This document shows positions 33,693-42,743 of a stretch of 45,616 nt of DNA, in pieces; the first letter of the stretch is position 1, and every line of letters begins with the position of its first letter. Made by a program: the position numbers and the translations under genes. Below the pieces are notes generated by a model. The model was not told where the DNA came from. It made no database searches and was given only the letters and a program-made list of their open reading frames with translations. The stretch comes from Hyphomicrobiales bacterium (GTDB taxonomy: Bacteria > Pseudomonadota > Alphaproteobacteria > Rhizobiales > Devosiaceae). Location of the stretch: positions 1-45,616 of the forward strand of contig UCAU01000049.1 of the NCBI GenBank assembly GCA_900470445.1, in the 5' to 3' direction.

Positions 33693-34756
33693 GTACGCCC
33701 GTCTTCCTTATGCAGCAGCACCGTCACGCCAATGACGATGGCTACGAACGCTGGTCCGACTGCGGCAAACGCGGGATCGAGAACGCCGGTCGACCCGGCC
33801 CGGTCGGCCATCTCGGTAATCACGAATACTACAAACCCAAGCACGATCCCGTAGAGAACCGCGGGACCAAAATTAGACGACCTTCGATAACCTGCGGTAA
33901 ACGCAAAAGCAATGAACAGCGAGCCCGTTAACACCAGCGGCAGGGCGAGCAATTTGATCAGCCGCATCGATGCCGCGCTGCGGATTGCACTATCCGTCAC
34001 GCCGGTTTGCAGCAGCCGCGCCAGCTCGAAAAACGTCATATCCTCGGTCGATGCCAGCCGCAGATTGATCTCGGCCGGTGTCGACGTGGTGGGCAATGTG
34101 TAGTTGTAAACCTCATGCGGCGGCGTGTCGGGATTGCGCACTGTGGCTGTGGGCAGCACCCAATAGCCGTTTTCCAGCCGCGCCTCGGGGGCCTCGATTC
34201 GATGGTCAGGGGCATTGCTGAGGTTGAACACCGTCACATTGCCCAATACCGAGCCGCCCGGCCGCATGTCGGTCGCCAGCATCACATAACGCGTGTCCCC
34301 GGAGCGCTGCTCGAGCCAGATTTCCCCCGGCGTCAGCATCGAGGCTTCGCCCGGGGGCGTCGGATTGAGTTCGCGATTGATCTGGGTGCTGATCGTTTCT
34401 GCCCCCAGCGCGATCACGAAACTGACCAGCATCAGGGCAATCGTCGGCGCGCGCACGATCCGCCAGATCGATAGCCCGCTGCTTTTGATCACAGTCAGTT
34501 CATGCCGCGCTTTGAGGTCGATAAAACCCACAATGGCGCCCATCAGCACCGTCACCGGCAGCGTCTTGATGGTCCAGCGCACCCCGCTCATGGCCACCAT
34601 CAGGAAAGCCATGGCCATGCCCCGGCTTTCAGCCACGAAATTGAAGCGCCCGGTATCCAGCGATTCCACCAGCGTGATGATGCCGTAGAACACGAACACG
34701 GTCACCCCGATGCGGCTCGCCAGCCGCGACAGCACCAGCCAGTCGATCCGGGTCAT
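33689..34756 (-). CDS. lptG: LPS export ABC transporter permease LptG
   Basis: LptG is one of the two inner-membrane permeases of the LptB2FG complex that extracts LPS from the inner membrane. The 355-residue product has about six membrane helices in two sets of three, flanking a periplasmic beta-jellyroll domain (about 130-260), matching YjgQ. It overlaps lptF upstream (ATGA) and lptD downstream (GTGA), so production of all three is probably coupled. LptG versus LptF is assigned by order: the gene next to lptD in this layout is LptG. Confidence 0.9.
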   Translation of the reverse strand: MTRIDWLVLSRLASRIGVTVFVFYGIITLVESLDTGRFNFVAESRGMAMAFLMVAMSGVRWTIKTLPVTVLMGAIVGFIDLKARHELTVIKSSGLSIWRIVRAPTIALMLVSFVIALGAETISTQINRELNPTPPGEASMLTPGEIWLEQRSGDTRYVMLATDMRPGGSVLGNVTVFNLSNAPDHRIEAPEARLENGYWVLPTATVRNPDTPPHEVYNYTLPTTSTPAEINLRLASTEDMTFFELARLLQTGVTDSAIRSAASMRLIKLLALPLVLTGSLFIAFAFTAGYRRSSNFGPAVLYGIVLGFVVFVITEMADRAGSTGVLDPAFAAVGPAFVAIVIGVTVLLHKEDGRT

Positions 34757-35823
34757 ACCGGCACCACGGCGCCGGGGTGGCGCGGCCGTGCCCGGACCAG
34801 CAGAATTGTGCCGCCCACCACCATCATCAGCAGCGCGCCGGTCGAGGACCCCAGCGGGCTATAGGCGCTGACGCCCAGCTCGACAAAGGCCAGCAGCATC
34901 ACGACCACTTCCATCGGCAGCGAAAAGCGCGTTCGCCGCCCGCTGGGAAAGCCGCAGATCGCCAGCACCAGCATGCAGATACCGACCACCTTGAGCGCTT
35001 CGAACATGCGTTTGGACAGCTCCTTGACCAATTCCGGCGGCCATTCGCCGCTGGCCAGGGCCGCGCCCACCAGCGAGAGACTGTCGGTTTCGAGCAATGG
35101 ATCGGCTACCCCCGTCGTCTGCGATAGCCGCTCCACATTGAGGTCGTATCGGCTGAACGAAATTTCCGAGAATTGGCCGGTGCTCGAGGTATATTGCAGT
35201 GCCCCATTATACAGCTCGATGACATAGCCCTCGCCATCGGTGGAAACACGCGCCGTATCGGCCATATAGGTGTGGCGCATTTCCGGGTCGCGCCGGTCAT
35301 CGGCAAAGAACTCAGTGATTTCGCCATTGCCCGCCCGCCCGCCGATCAGCAGCAGCACGCCCGGCGTCACCTGGGTGAAGCGCTTGGGTTTCAGCGTCGT
35401 GCTGATCAGGTCGGCGGCCACGCTGGCCGAAAGAATGTTGAGCCGCTTATTGGCCATGGGCGCGAGAAAATTCGAGATCAGCAGCACCGCCACAACGCCC
35501 GCCACCGCCACTACGCCCGTGGCCCGCCACAGCGAGGGCAGGCCATAGCTGGTATGGATGATGTGCAATTCACGGCTGGCCTGCAGCGCCAGCAGCGCCC
35601 GCGCCAGTCCAATGCCGATACAGACATAAAAGAAGGTCAGCGCCAGCGGCGGCATGGTCAGCAGCGCCTGCAGCGCCAGCGTCACCAGCCCTTGCCCCTT
35701 CACCGACACCACATCGAACGAACGCAGGCAATTGACCAGCCACAGCAGCACGCAGACCACGCCGAACAGGATCATCGCATCGATGACGAACAGGCGTGAC
35801 AGATAGGCGGTTAGTCGCTTCAT
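34753..35823 (-). CDS. lptF: LPS export ABC transporter permease LptF
   Basis: LptF is the partner permease of LptG in LPS export. The 356-residue product has the same six-helix plus jellyroll layout (YjgP-type), with a C-terminal Arg-rich tail. It is first in the leftward operon lptF-lptG-lptD-surA-pdxA-rsmA, so the promoter should lie in the 209-bp gap shared with pepA. That gap holds a perfect palindrome at 35859-35872. The family match is clear; the LptB ATPase is not in this window. Confidence 0.9.
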   Translation of the reverse strand: MKRLTAYLSRLFVIDAMILFGVVCVLLWLVNCLRSFDVVSVKGQGLVTLALQALLTMPPLALTFFYVCIGIGLARALLALQASRELHIIHTSYGLPSLWRATGVVAVAGVVAVLLISNFLAPMANKRLNILSASVAADLISTTLKPKRFTQVTPGVLLLIGGRAGNGEITEFFADDRRDPEMRHTYMADTARVSTDGEGYVIELYNGALQYTSSTGQFSEISFSRYDLNVERLSQTTGVADPLLETDSLSLVGAALASGEWPPELVKELSKRMFEALKVVGICMLVLAICGFPSGRRTRFSLPMEVVVMLLAFVELGVSAYSPLGSSTGALLMMVVGGTILLVRARPRHPGAVVPV

Positions 35824-35858
35824 ACGGCACCCATGGCGTCCACAAGCGCCGCTTTTAT

Positions 35859-35872
35859 GTCCTGTTCAGGAC
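35859..35872. promoter_or_regulatory. Palindrome in the lptF-pepA divergent promoter region
   Basis: GTCCTG (35859-35864) and CAGGAC (35867-35872) flank TT, giving a perfect 14-bp inverted repeat. It lies 36 bases upstream of lptF and 161 upstream of pepA. It could be an operator for envelope genes; no regulator is suggested by sequence. Confidence 0.35.
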
Positions 35873-36032
35873 CGTGTCGACACTGCGGCCTTTCCTATTT
35901 TCGCACAAGCTGGGGACAGAAGCCGCGCGCCTTTGCCTCGCCTGTGTTGCGGGATTGACGCGGCCTCCATTCCCCTCAATGCTTCGGAAAATATCTTCGC
36001 ATGGCGCCCGCCATGTCTTGCAAGGCCGACCA

Positions 36033-37514
36033 ATGTCCCAGAAACTTTCGATCCAAACGGCAGCCTTTGCCGGCGTTTCCGCACCCCTGACCATCATCTA
36101 TGCCGCCGAAGGCGAAGCCCCCACCGGCGCCGCCGCCGCCATCTGGTCCGCCACCGGGCTCGATTGGCATTCAGTCAGCGCTTCCGCCGCCTTCAAGGGC
36201 AAGCAAGGCCAGGCGCTCGACATCATAGGGCAGGGCGCTGGCCGCCTGATCGTCTTGGGCAAGGGCAAACCTGATGACAAGGCTCCCCTCAATGCCTGGA
36301 CCGATCGCGGCGGCTCGCTGTTCGCCAAGATCGCGGCCGCCCGCGCCGAGTCGGTCGCCGTCATCGTGGACGAGCCCGGCGCCACCCCCGCTGCCATAGC
36401 CGAGCTGGCCGCGGGCCTGCGCCTGCGCCACTACAAGTTCGACAAATACAAGACCGCGCGGTCCGATGAGCCGGCCGGCGACATCTCTATCACGCTGCAT
36501 GTCGCCGACCCCGCCGCCACCGATACAGCCATTGCCGATCGCGGCGCCGTGGTCGAGGGCACGCTGCTCGCCCGCAACCTGATCAACGAGCCGGCCAATG
36601 TCCTGGGCCCGGTCGAATTCGCCGCCAAGGCCGCCGAATTGTCGGCGCTCGGCGTCGATGTCGAAATTCTCGAACCCGCCGAGCTCGAAAAGCTCGGCAT
36701 GGGCTCGCTGCTTTGCGTTGCCCAGGGCTCGGATCGTCCCGCCCGCCTCGTCGTCATGCAATGGCGTGGCGGCGATACCGGTGCTGCGCCGCTGGCCTTC
36801 GTGGGCAAGGGCGTGGTCTTCGACACTGGCGGCATTTCCATCAAGCCCGCCGCCTCCATGGAGGAAATGAAGGGCGATATGGGTGGCGCCGCCGCCGTCA
36901 CCGGCCTCATGCGGGCACTGGCTGGCCGCAAGGCGCCGGTCAACGCGGTCGGCGTTATCGGTCTCGTCGAAAACATGCCTTCGGGCAATGCCGTCCGCCC
37001 CGGCGATATCGTTACCGCCATGAGCGGCACCACCATCGAAGTGATCAATACCGATGCCGAAGGCCGCCTCGTGCTGGCCGACGCGCTTTGGTACACGCAG
37101 GACCGCTTCAAGCCCCGCTTCATGATCAATTTGGCGACCCTCACCGGCGCCATCATCGTGGCGCTCGGCCACGAGCATGCGGGCCTCTTCTCCAACAATG
37201 ACGAATTGGCCATCCAGCTGCTCAATGCCGGCCTCACCGCCAATGAAAAGCTCTGGCGCATGCCGCTCAGCCCCGCCTATGACAAGCTGGTCGAATCCAA
37301 ATTCGCCGATATCCGCAATTCCGTCGGCCGCCCGGCGGGCTCGATCACGGCGGCCCAGTTCCTGCAGCGCTTCGTCAACAACGTCCCCTGGGCGCATCTC
37401 GACATCGCCGGCACTGCATTCGGCACCAGCGCCACCGAGATCAACACCTCCTGGTCGGCAGGTTTCGGCGTCGCCCTGCTCGATCGGCTAGTCAGGGACT
37501 ATTACCAGGGCTAG
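36033..37514 (+). CDS. pepA: Leucyl aminopeptidase (M17)
   Basis: PepA removes N-terminal residues from peptides and needs two metal ions. The 493-residue product has an N-terminal macro-like domain and the M17 catalytic domain with [15 protein letters not shown] (about 260-275) and the signature [12 protein letters not shown] (about 339-350). The ATG at 36033 has AAGG upstream; the longer frame runs back into the divergent gap and is not used. E. coli PepA also acts as a DNA-binding accessory factor; nothing here tests that. It diverges from lptF and precedes holC across a repeat-filled gap. Confidence 0.94.
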   Translation: MSQKLSIQTAAFAGVSAPLTIIYAAEGEAPTGAAAAIWSATGLDWHSVSASAAFKGKQGQALDIIGQGAGRLIVLGKGKPDDKAPLNAWTDRGGSLFAKIAAARAESVAVIVDEPGATPAAIAELAAGLRLRHYKFDKYKTARSDEPAGDISITLHVADPAATDTAIADRGAVVEGTLLARNLINEPANVLGPVEFAAKAAELSALGVDVEILEPAELEKLGMGSLLCVAQGSDRPARLVVMQWRGGDTGAAPLAFVGKGVVFDTGGISIKPAASMEEMKGDMGGAAAVTGLMRALAGRKAPVNAVGVIGLVENMPSGNAVRPGDIVTAMSGTTIEVINTDAEGRLVLADALWYTQDRFKPRFMINLATLTGAIIVALGHEHAGLFSNNDELAIQLLNAGLTANEKLWRMPLSPAYDKLVESKFADIRNSVGRPAGSITAAQFLQRFVNNVPWAHLDIAGTAFGTSATEINTSWSAGFGVALLDRLVRDYYQG

Positions 37515-37521
37515 CCAACCT

Positions 37522-37678
37522 TCTTCCCCTCTCCCCTTGTGGGAGAGGGATAGGAAATCCGCGTTCAGCGGATTTGCGAGGGTGAGGGGTGCTGCGCAAG
37601 CCCATGCTTCGGGGCTCGCAGACGCCACAGAACCCCCTCATCCGCCCTTCGGGCACCTTCTCCCACAAGGGGAGAAGG
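37522..37678. repeat. Long palindromic repeat B, copy 1
   Basis: The outer arms (about 37526-37550 and 37656-37678) contain CCTTGTGGGA and TCCCACAAGG. A second helix is AAATCCGC (37555-37562) with GCGGATTT (37568-37575). A third, imperfect helix lies at about 37591-37620. Copy 2 (43174-43441) keeps the same helices with paired substitutions. It fills the 234-bp gap between pepA and holC. Confidence 0.9.
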
Positions 37679-37748
37679 CGACCACTTCGGCATCGTCGCG
37701 CACCGATTCAGTCTTCCACCCACCAGCCTCTCGCGCTTAAGTAGGGCC

Positions 37749-38195
37749 ATGCCTGATATCCTCTTCTACCACCTCGAAGCCCGCCCGCTGGAAGCGGTCA
37801 TCCCGCTTTTGCTGGAAAAAACGCTCGAACGCGGCTGGCGTGCGGTAGTGGAAGTCGGCTCCACCGAGCGCGCCGAAGCCCTCGATGCGCATCTCTGGAC
37901 CTATCGCGAGGATAGTTTCCTGGCCCATGGCCTGGCGGGGGAGGAGACCGACAGCCTCCAGCCCATTCTCATCACCACCGGCCTCGACAATCCCAACGGC
38001 GCCGCCTGCCGCTTCTTCGTCGATCGCGCCGTGCCCCAATCCGCCGATGGCTATGAGCGCATCGTCTACATGTTCTCCGGCCATGATCCCGATGCCGTGG
38101 CCGAAGCCCGCCTCGCCTGGAAGGCCCTGCGCGACGGCAACAGTGTGACCTATTGGCAGCAGGAAGCCAGCGGCCGCTGGGTCAAGAAGGCATGA
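37749..38195 (+). CDS. holC: DNA polymerase III chi subunit
   Basis: Chi links the clamp loader to single-stranded DNA-binding protein and helps primer handoff. The 148-residue product begins MPDILFYHLEARPLEAVIP and has the conserved LLEKTLERGWRAVV, DAHLWTYREDSFLAHG and the FVDRA region of HolC. GTAGGGCC precedes the ATG. The stop overlaps the start of the YitT-like gene by four bases (ATGA). The pepA-holC order is common in proteobacteria. Confidence 0.92.
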   Translation: MPDILFYHLEARPLEAVIPLLLEKTLERGWRAVVEVGSTERAEALDAHLWTYREDSFLAHGLAGEETDSLQPILITTGLDNPNGAACRFFVDRAVPQSADGYERIVYMFSGHDPDAVAEARLAWKALRDGNSVTYWQQEASGRWVKKA

Positions 38196-38809
38196 CGCCT
38201 GATCTGTCCACGCCCAGCCGCCACCAATTGCACGAAGACATTTTCGCCATCCTGATCGGCACAACGCTGGTCTCGCTCGGCATTGTCTTCTACGCCCAGG
38301 TCACTCTGATCACCGGCAGCACGGCCGGCATCGCCCTGCTGTTGCAATATGCCACCGGCATCCCCTTCGGCTGGCTGTTCTTCGCCATCAACCTGCCATT
38401 CTACGTACTGGCCGTGCTGCGCATGGGCTGGCCCTTCGCCATCAAGACCTTCCTCAGCGTTGCCCTGGTCTCGTGGTTTTCCGTCCATTTTCCCGATTGG
38501 CTGGATATTTCCAGCATCCATCCGCTCTTTGCGGCTTTGGTCGGGGGCGGGCTGATCGGGCTGGGCATTCTCTCGCTGTTCCGCCACAAGGCCAGCGTGG
38601 GCGGCATCAATATCCTCGCCCTGTATCTGCAGGAAAATTTCGGCATCCGCGCCGGCTATTTCCAGCTCGGCGTCGATACAGTGATCCTGCTGATCGCGTT
38701 TTTCGTGCTGCCCTTTGACCGGGTGCTCTATTCGGTCCTCGGCGCGCTGGTGCTCAACCTGATCGTCGCGCTCAATCACAAACCCGGCCGTTACGTCGGT
38801 TTCAGCTAG
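38192..38809 (+). CDS. YitT-family membrane protein (DUF161)
   Basis: This 205-residue protein has about five to six hydrophobic helices and matches the YitT/DUF161 family, whose function is unknown. The conserved ITGSTAGIALLLQYATGIPFG (first half) and HKASVGGINILALYLQENFG segments are clear. The ATG overlaps the holC stop (ATGA), so the two are translated together. Its 3' end overlaps the convergent metallopeptidase gene by eight bases. The DUF2179 cytoplasmic domain found in longer YitT proteins is absent. Confidence 0.82.
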   Translation: MTPDLSTPSRHQLHEDIFAILIGTTLVSLGIVFYAQVTLITGSTAGIALLLQYATGIPFGWLFFAINLPFYVLAVLRMGWPFAIKTFLSVALVSWFSVHFPDWLDISSIHPLFAALVGGGLIGLGILSLFRHKASVGGINILALYLQENFGIRAGYFQLGVDTVILLIAFFVLPFDRVLYSVLGALVLNLIVALNHKPGRYVGFS

Positions 38810-39656
38810 GCTTGTCCTTGTCCTTCTGCCGGCTCTGCGGCGGCACGTCGGCCTTCTGGGTAATGTCCTCCTGATAGAGGTCCATATAGTCCTGCATCAG
38901 CTCGTAGCAGAAGATGATCTCGACGGTTTCGGGGTCATAGAAGGCATTGGCCTCCCCGCAGCGCTTGGCATTGAACTGCACATTCTCCCGCAGATTGTAG
39001 CGATTGCGCAATTCATCGGCGACCTGGTCGAACACCCCGCTCGATTTGAACGCGGCCGCCGCATCCTTCAGCCGGCCGCCGGCATCATGATAGGTCACCG
39101 TCACCTTGGTGCCCGTGCCATTCTTGTTGGCCCGCGTGCCCAGCAGGCCCTCAAAACTGCGCTTGACCAGCTCATAGTCGAAATAGCAGGTGTCGCGCCG
39201 GTCGCGATCCAGCGCGTAATCATTGGCGATCGGCTGGAATGCCTTGTCGTCGCTGCCCACCATCAGGCACACGATCTGATAGGCGCGCTGCTTGTCCAGC
39301 GTGTGGGCCGCGGCATAATCGCTCTCCACCCCGCCACTGTCATAAGCCACGCCCGACAGCACCCAGCCCTTGGCCGCGTCGGCCAGCGCCTGGTCGGCCT
39401 CGCGGGTCCGCTTGCTCAGCAAGGTCCAGGTGGCCATATTGTCGGCCGCATCCTCTTCCCGCCCCAGCACTGGCAGGTTGAGCTGGTCGACCAGCAGATG
39501 CGCGATTTCATGATACAGCACGAAAAGACTGTTATTGGCCGCGAAGCGCCGGATTTCGGCCCGTTCCTTCTTGCTCAGCTCCGCTGCCGCCGTCCCTTGC
39601 AGGGCCATCGCGCACAAACCGATCAAAAGAACGATGCCACGATAGAATGTGCGCAT
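38802..39656 (-). CDS. DUF4344 zinc metallopeptidase, secreted
   Basis: The 284-residue product has a signal peptide (about 1-25, MRTFYRGIVL... ending GTAAA) and a gluzincin-like HEIAH motif (H49, E50, H53) followed by REEDAADNMATW, which may supply the third ligand. This is the layout of the DUF4344 putative metallopeptidases, whose substrates are unknown. Cysteines at about C143, C171, C242 and C263 may form disulfides in the periplasm. The ATG at 39656 is preferred since it begins a clean signal peptide. It overlaps the tail of the YitT gene by eight bases. Confidence 0.8.
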   Translation of the reverse strand: MRTFYRGIVLLIGLCAMALQGTAAAELSKKERAEIRRFAANNSLFVLYHEIAHLLVDQLNLPVLGREEDAADNMATWTLLSKRTREADQALADAAKGWVLSGVAYDSGGVESDYAAAHTLDKQRAYQIVCLMVGSDDKAFQPIANDYALDRDRRDTCYFDYELVKRSFEGLLGTRANKNGTGTKVTVTYHDAGGRLKDAAAAFKSSGVFDQVADELRNRYNLRENVQFNAKRCGEANAFYDPETVEIIFCYELMQDYMDLYQEDITQKADVPPQSRQKDKDKPS

Positions 39657-39756
39657 GACCAACTCTTCGGATTCTTCGTTGTGGCCAGCAGATTGCAAGG
39701 ACGCTGCGCTGTCAACTCACGCTGACAAACGGGCTTAAAGACCGTTTGAAACTTTC

Positions 39757-40188
39757 TTAATCGCCGCCCGGCGCCCAGGTCTTGTCAGCGAGCTCAAATC
39801 CGGAGAATTGGAACCCCGGCGCCACGGTGCAGCCCACCAGCGTCCAGTCTCCCGTGCTTTCCGCGGCCTGCCAGGCTTCACGCGGCACCACGATTTGCGG
39901 CCGCTGGCCATTATCGAGATCAGCGCCCAGCACCTGCTCGTCCACTGTCCGGCCATCGGAAATGCGCAGGCGCAGCGGCGCGCCGGCATAGAAATGCCAC
40001 ACTTCGACCGCGTCCACGCGATGCCAATGCGATTGGTCACCCGCCTCGAGTAGATAATAGATCGCCGTGGATTTGGGCCGTCCGTCAGTGCTGGCATTGT
40101 CCTCGAATGTGCGCGCATACCAGCCGCCTTCGGGATGGCGTTCCATCCCGAGCGTGAAAATCACGTCCTTGGCGGCCAGTTTCCTCAT
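39757..40188 (-). CDS. Cupin-fold protein (DUF985)
   Basis: This 143-residue protein matches the DUF985 cupin family: HPEGGWYARTFED near the start, SHWHRVDAVEVWHFYAG in the metal-site strands (two His plus Glu/His), and VGCTVAPGFQFSGFEL at the end. Related structures bind sugar-like ligands or metals, but no reaction is established. Its ATG overlaps the ABC-F stop by four bases, and it is the downstream gene, so its translation is likely coupled to the ABC-F protein. The functional reason is unknown. Confidence 0.85.
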   Translation of the reverse strand: MRKLAAKDVIFTLGMERHPEGGWYARTFEDNASTDGRPKSTAIYYLLEAGDQSHWHRVDAVEVWHFYAGAPLRLRISDGRTVDEQVLGADLDNGQRPQIVVPREAWQAAESTGDWTLVGCTVAPGFQFSGFELADKTWAPGGD

Positions 40189-42056
40189 GCGCGCTCGACA
40201 CTCTCAAGTTCGGCGCTCAGCGCCAGCCATTTTTCTTCCGCAGCCTCGAGATCGGCGCTTAGACGCGCCTTGTCCTTGCCCAAAGCGATCAGGCGTTCGG
40301 GAGCGCCATTGTAGATTTTGGGATCGTCCAGCTGAGCGCCGATTTTGTCGATTTCCACCTTCAAACGGGCAATCTTGGTTTCCACATCCTTAATGCTCGC
40401 CTTGATTGGGGCGACCTCGGCCCGCTTGGCCGCAGCCTCCTGCTTGGACAGCTTGTTGCCGCCGCCCTTGCCACCGCCGCCGCTCTTGCTCTCCTTGTTG
40501 GAGGTGATCGAGCGCTGGTAGCTGTCCAGATCCTCGTCCAACTCGCGAATAGTGCCGCCTTCCGCGATCCACAGCGTATCGCAGGTCGCTTCGATCAGGT
40601 GGCGGTCGTGGCTGATGATCAGCACGGCGCCTTCATAATCGTTCAGCGCATGCACCAGGGCATCGCGGCTATCGATATCGAGATGGTTGGTCGGCTCGTC
40701 GAGGATCATCATCCCCGGACCGCCAAAGGTGATCAGGCCCATCAACAGCCGCGCGCGCTCGCCGCCCGAAAGGTTCTTGGCCAGCGTGTCCATGCGCGAT
40801 TTGGTCAGGCCCATCTGGCTCAGGCGCGAACGGCGTCTGGCTTCGCTTTCGGTGGGCATCAGCTCCACGACATGCTCGAATGGCGTCCAGTCGGGCTTGA
40901 GCTTGTCCATCTGGTGCTGCGCAAAATGCGCGATTTCCAGCTTCTTGCCCTTCGCAAGCGTGCCGCCCGTCGGCTTGATATCGCCGGCAAGGAGCTTTGC
41001 AAAAGTAGACTTGCCGTTACCATTCACCCCGATCAAGGCAATCCGATCCTCTGGGTCGATCCGCATGTTCACATTGCGCAGAATGGTCTTGTCGCCATAG
41101 CCCGTCGATACGCCATCTAACGTAAGCATGGGCGTTGCCTGCTCGGCCTTGGGCTGCTGGAATGTGAACGGCGCCGCATATTCATCGAACATCGCCGCGG
41201 GCGGCCGCAGCTTCTCGATCATCTTCATGCGCGACTGGGCCTGCTTGGCCTTGGAGGCCTTGGCCTTGAAGCGGTCGACGAATTTCTGCAGATGCGCCAC
41301 CTGGTCGAGCGCCTTTTCGCGGCCCTTGTTGTTGAGCTCCATCTGCATGCGTCGCGTGGTTTCGAACGTGTCGTAATTGCCTTTGTAGAAGGTCAGTTTC
41401 TTGTGTTCGAGATGGATGATCGAATTGACCGACTTGTTGAGCAGGTCACGATCATGGCTGATCATGAAGACGGTATAGGGATAGGTGGCCAGATACTTTT
41501 CCAGCCACAGCGTGCCTTCGAGATCCAGATAGTTAGTCGGCTCGTCCAGCAGCAGCAGGTCAGGCTGGGAAAACAGCACGCCCGCCAGCGCCACGCGCAT
41601 GCGCCAGCCGCCCGACAGCTCATGCGTCGGCGCATTCTGGCGGTCCTGCTCAAAGCCCAGGCCCTTCAAAATCGACGATGCCCGCCCCTCGGCCGAATAG
41701 GCGTCGATATCGGCCAGCCGCGTGTAGATTTCGCTGATCCGGTCCGGGTCCGTCGCGGTCTCTGCTTCCGCCATCAGCGCGGTGCGCTCCTTGTCGGCGG
41801 CCATCACCACTTCAAGCACGCTTTCATTGCCGGCCGGCGCTTCCTGCGCCACCGCGCCAATGCGCGCCTTCTTGTTCAGCTCGACATTGCCCGCATCGGC
41901 CGAGATATGGCCCTGCAGCAAATGGAACAATGTGGTCTTGCCGGTGCCGTTCTTGCCAACGAACCCGGTCTTGGAGCCGGTGGGCAGCACCACCGAGGCA
42001 TCCTCGAACAATTCGCGGCCCTGAATGCGGTAGGTGAGGTTATTGATCGTAAGCAT
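40185..42056 (-). CDS. ABC-F family ATPase (Uup/EttA-like)
   Basis: ABC-F proteins bind the ribosomal E-site and resolve stalled translation; some give antibiotic resistance. The 623-residue soluble protein has two ABC domains: Walker A GKNGTGKTT (34-42) with signature LSGGWRMRVALA, and Walker A GVNGNGKST (about 344-352) with LSGGERARLLMG. The inter-domain linker (about 235-290) is the P-site tRNA interaction motif region, and the C-terminal 100 residues form a Lys/Glu-rich coiled coil as in Uup. No membrane segment is present. Housekeeping role is more likely than resistance. The cupin gene overlaps its stop. Confidence 0.9.
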   Translation of the reverse strand: MLTINNLTYRIQGRELFEDASVVLPTGSKTGFVGKNGTGKTTLFHLLQGHISADAGNVELNKKARIGAVAQEAPAGNESVLEVVMAADKERTALMAEAETATDPDRISEIYTRLADIDAYSAEGRASSILKGLGFEQDRQNAPTHELSGGWRMRVALAGVLFSQPDLLLLDEPTNYLDLEGTLWLEKYLATYPYTVFMISHDRDLLNKSVNSIIHLEHKKLTFYKGNYDTFETTRRMQMELNNKGREKALDQVAHLQKFVDRFKAKASKAKQAQSRMKMIEKLRPPAAMFDEYAAPFTFQQPKAEQATPMLTLDGVSTGYGDKTILRNVNMRIDPEDRIALIGVNGNGKSTFAKLLAGDIKPTGGTLAKGKKLEIAHFAQHQMDKLKPDWTPFEHVVELMPTESEARRRSRLSQMGLTKSRMDTLAKNLSGGERARLLMGLITFGGPGMMILDEPTNHLDIDSRDALVHALNDYEGAVLIISHDRHLIEATCDTLWIAEGGTIRELDEDLDSYQRSITSNKESKSGGGGKGGGNKLSKQEAAAKRAEVAPIKASIKDVETKIARLKVEIDKIGAQLDDPKIYNGAPERLIALGKDKARLSADLEAAEEKWLALSAELESVERA

Positions 42057-42168
42057 GACAACGGCAATCTAGTGAGGAGGGCAGGGGTCTGTGCGGCACA
42101 TGCGGCGCCAATGCGGCAACGCCCCTGCGAAAAGGTGTTGGCTGCTGGATAAAGTTAAGAACCTCTTA

Positions 42169-42208
42169 TGGCAACCGCCATTGCGGTATAGTTGACACGC
42201 GGTTGCCA
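42169..42208. promoter_or_regulatory. 10-bp inverted repeat around a TTGACA element
   Basis: TGGCAACCGC (42169-42178) and GCGGTTGCCA (42199-42208) are perfect inverted repeats with 20 bases between. TTGACA (42192-42197) lies at the inner edge of the right arm, and the start of the secreted-protein gene is 37 bases downstream. The centre-to-centre spacing of 30 bp is about three helical turns, as for a regulator dimer pair. No clear -10 is present. Confidence 0.4.
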
Positions 42209-42245
42209 AACTCGCCATCTAGCCTCCTCAAAAATGGAGGACCAC

Positions 42246-42650
42246 ATGCGCCAATTCGCCCTCGCCACCATCCTGGCCCTCAGCACCAGTGCCGCCTTTG
42301 CCGACGCGCCCTTCGCACCAATGCCCGAGCCATCGCCCAATGAAGGCCCGGCCTTTATCGACTCCTCTGCTACCCGCCTCGATGCCGATCAGGTCCAGCT
42401 CAAACTGACCTTCGAAGGCGGCGCCTGCCAGGCCGTCGACGAGCCGGTTCTGGGCGATGATTCCGGCGGCACCCTGGCCGTCACCATCCCCACCCATGAC
42501 ACCTCCGAAATGTGCACCATGCAGATCGTGCAGATCCCGGTTGATGTCACCATCGCCGCCGGTGCCGACGTCACCGCACTCGATGTCACCATCCAGGCGC
42601 CAGGCGGATCGCGTCAGACTGGCGGAACCATTGAGGTCGCGGCTGATTAG
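42246..42650 (+). CDS. Small secreted protein of unknown function
   Basis: The 134-residue product begins with a signal peptide, MRQFALATILALSTSAAFA (1-19), cleaved probably before DAPFAP. The mature part is acidic and beta-rich with two cysteines (about C60 and C98), a possible disulfide. I do not recognise the family. GGAGG lies five bases before this ATG, so it is preferred over the upstream ATG at 42234. An inverted repeat overlaps its likely promoter, suggesting regulation. ndk follows after 93 bp on the same strand. Confidence 0.75.
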   Translation: MRQFALATILALSTSAAFADAPFAPMPEPSPNEGPAFIDSSATRLDADQVQLKLTFEGGACQAVDEPVLGDDSGGTLAVTIPTHDTSEMCTMQIVQIPVDVTIAAGADVTALDVTIQAPGGSRQTGGTIEVAAD

Positions 42651-42670
42651 CCCCTGTGCGCCAACTAGTC

Positions 42671-42699
42671 TTGTCTCCGTCGCAGTCTGTCGATAGAAG
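42671..42699 (+). promoter_or_regulatory. Candidate ndk promoter
   Basis: TTGTCT (42671-42676) and TAGAAG (42694-42699) are 17 bases apart, 44 bases before the ndk ATG. Each element matches four of six consensus positions, so this is only a candidate. Confidence 0.35.
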
Positions 42700-42743
42700 G
42701 CAGCACCTTTCTAAGCCCTTTATCGCAATAAGGACCAGTTTCA

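Noticed and set aside
37749..38809. Pseudogene or frameshift at the holC/YitT overlap
   Set aside because: Both proteins are complete and match separate families; the ATGA overlap is ordinary translational coupling.
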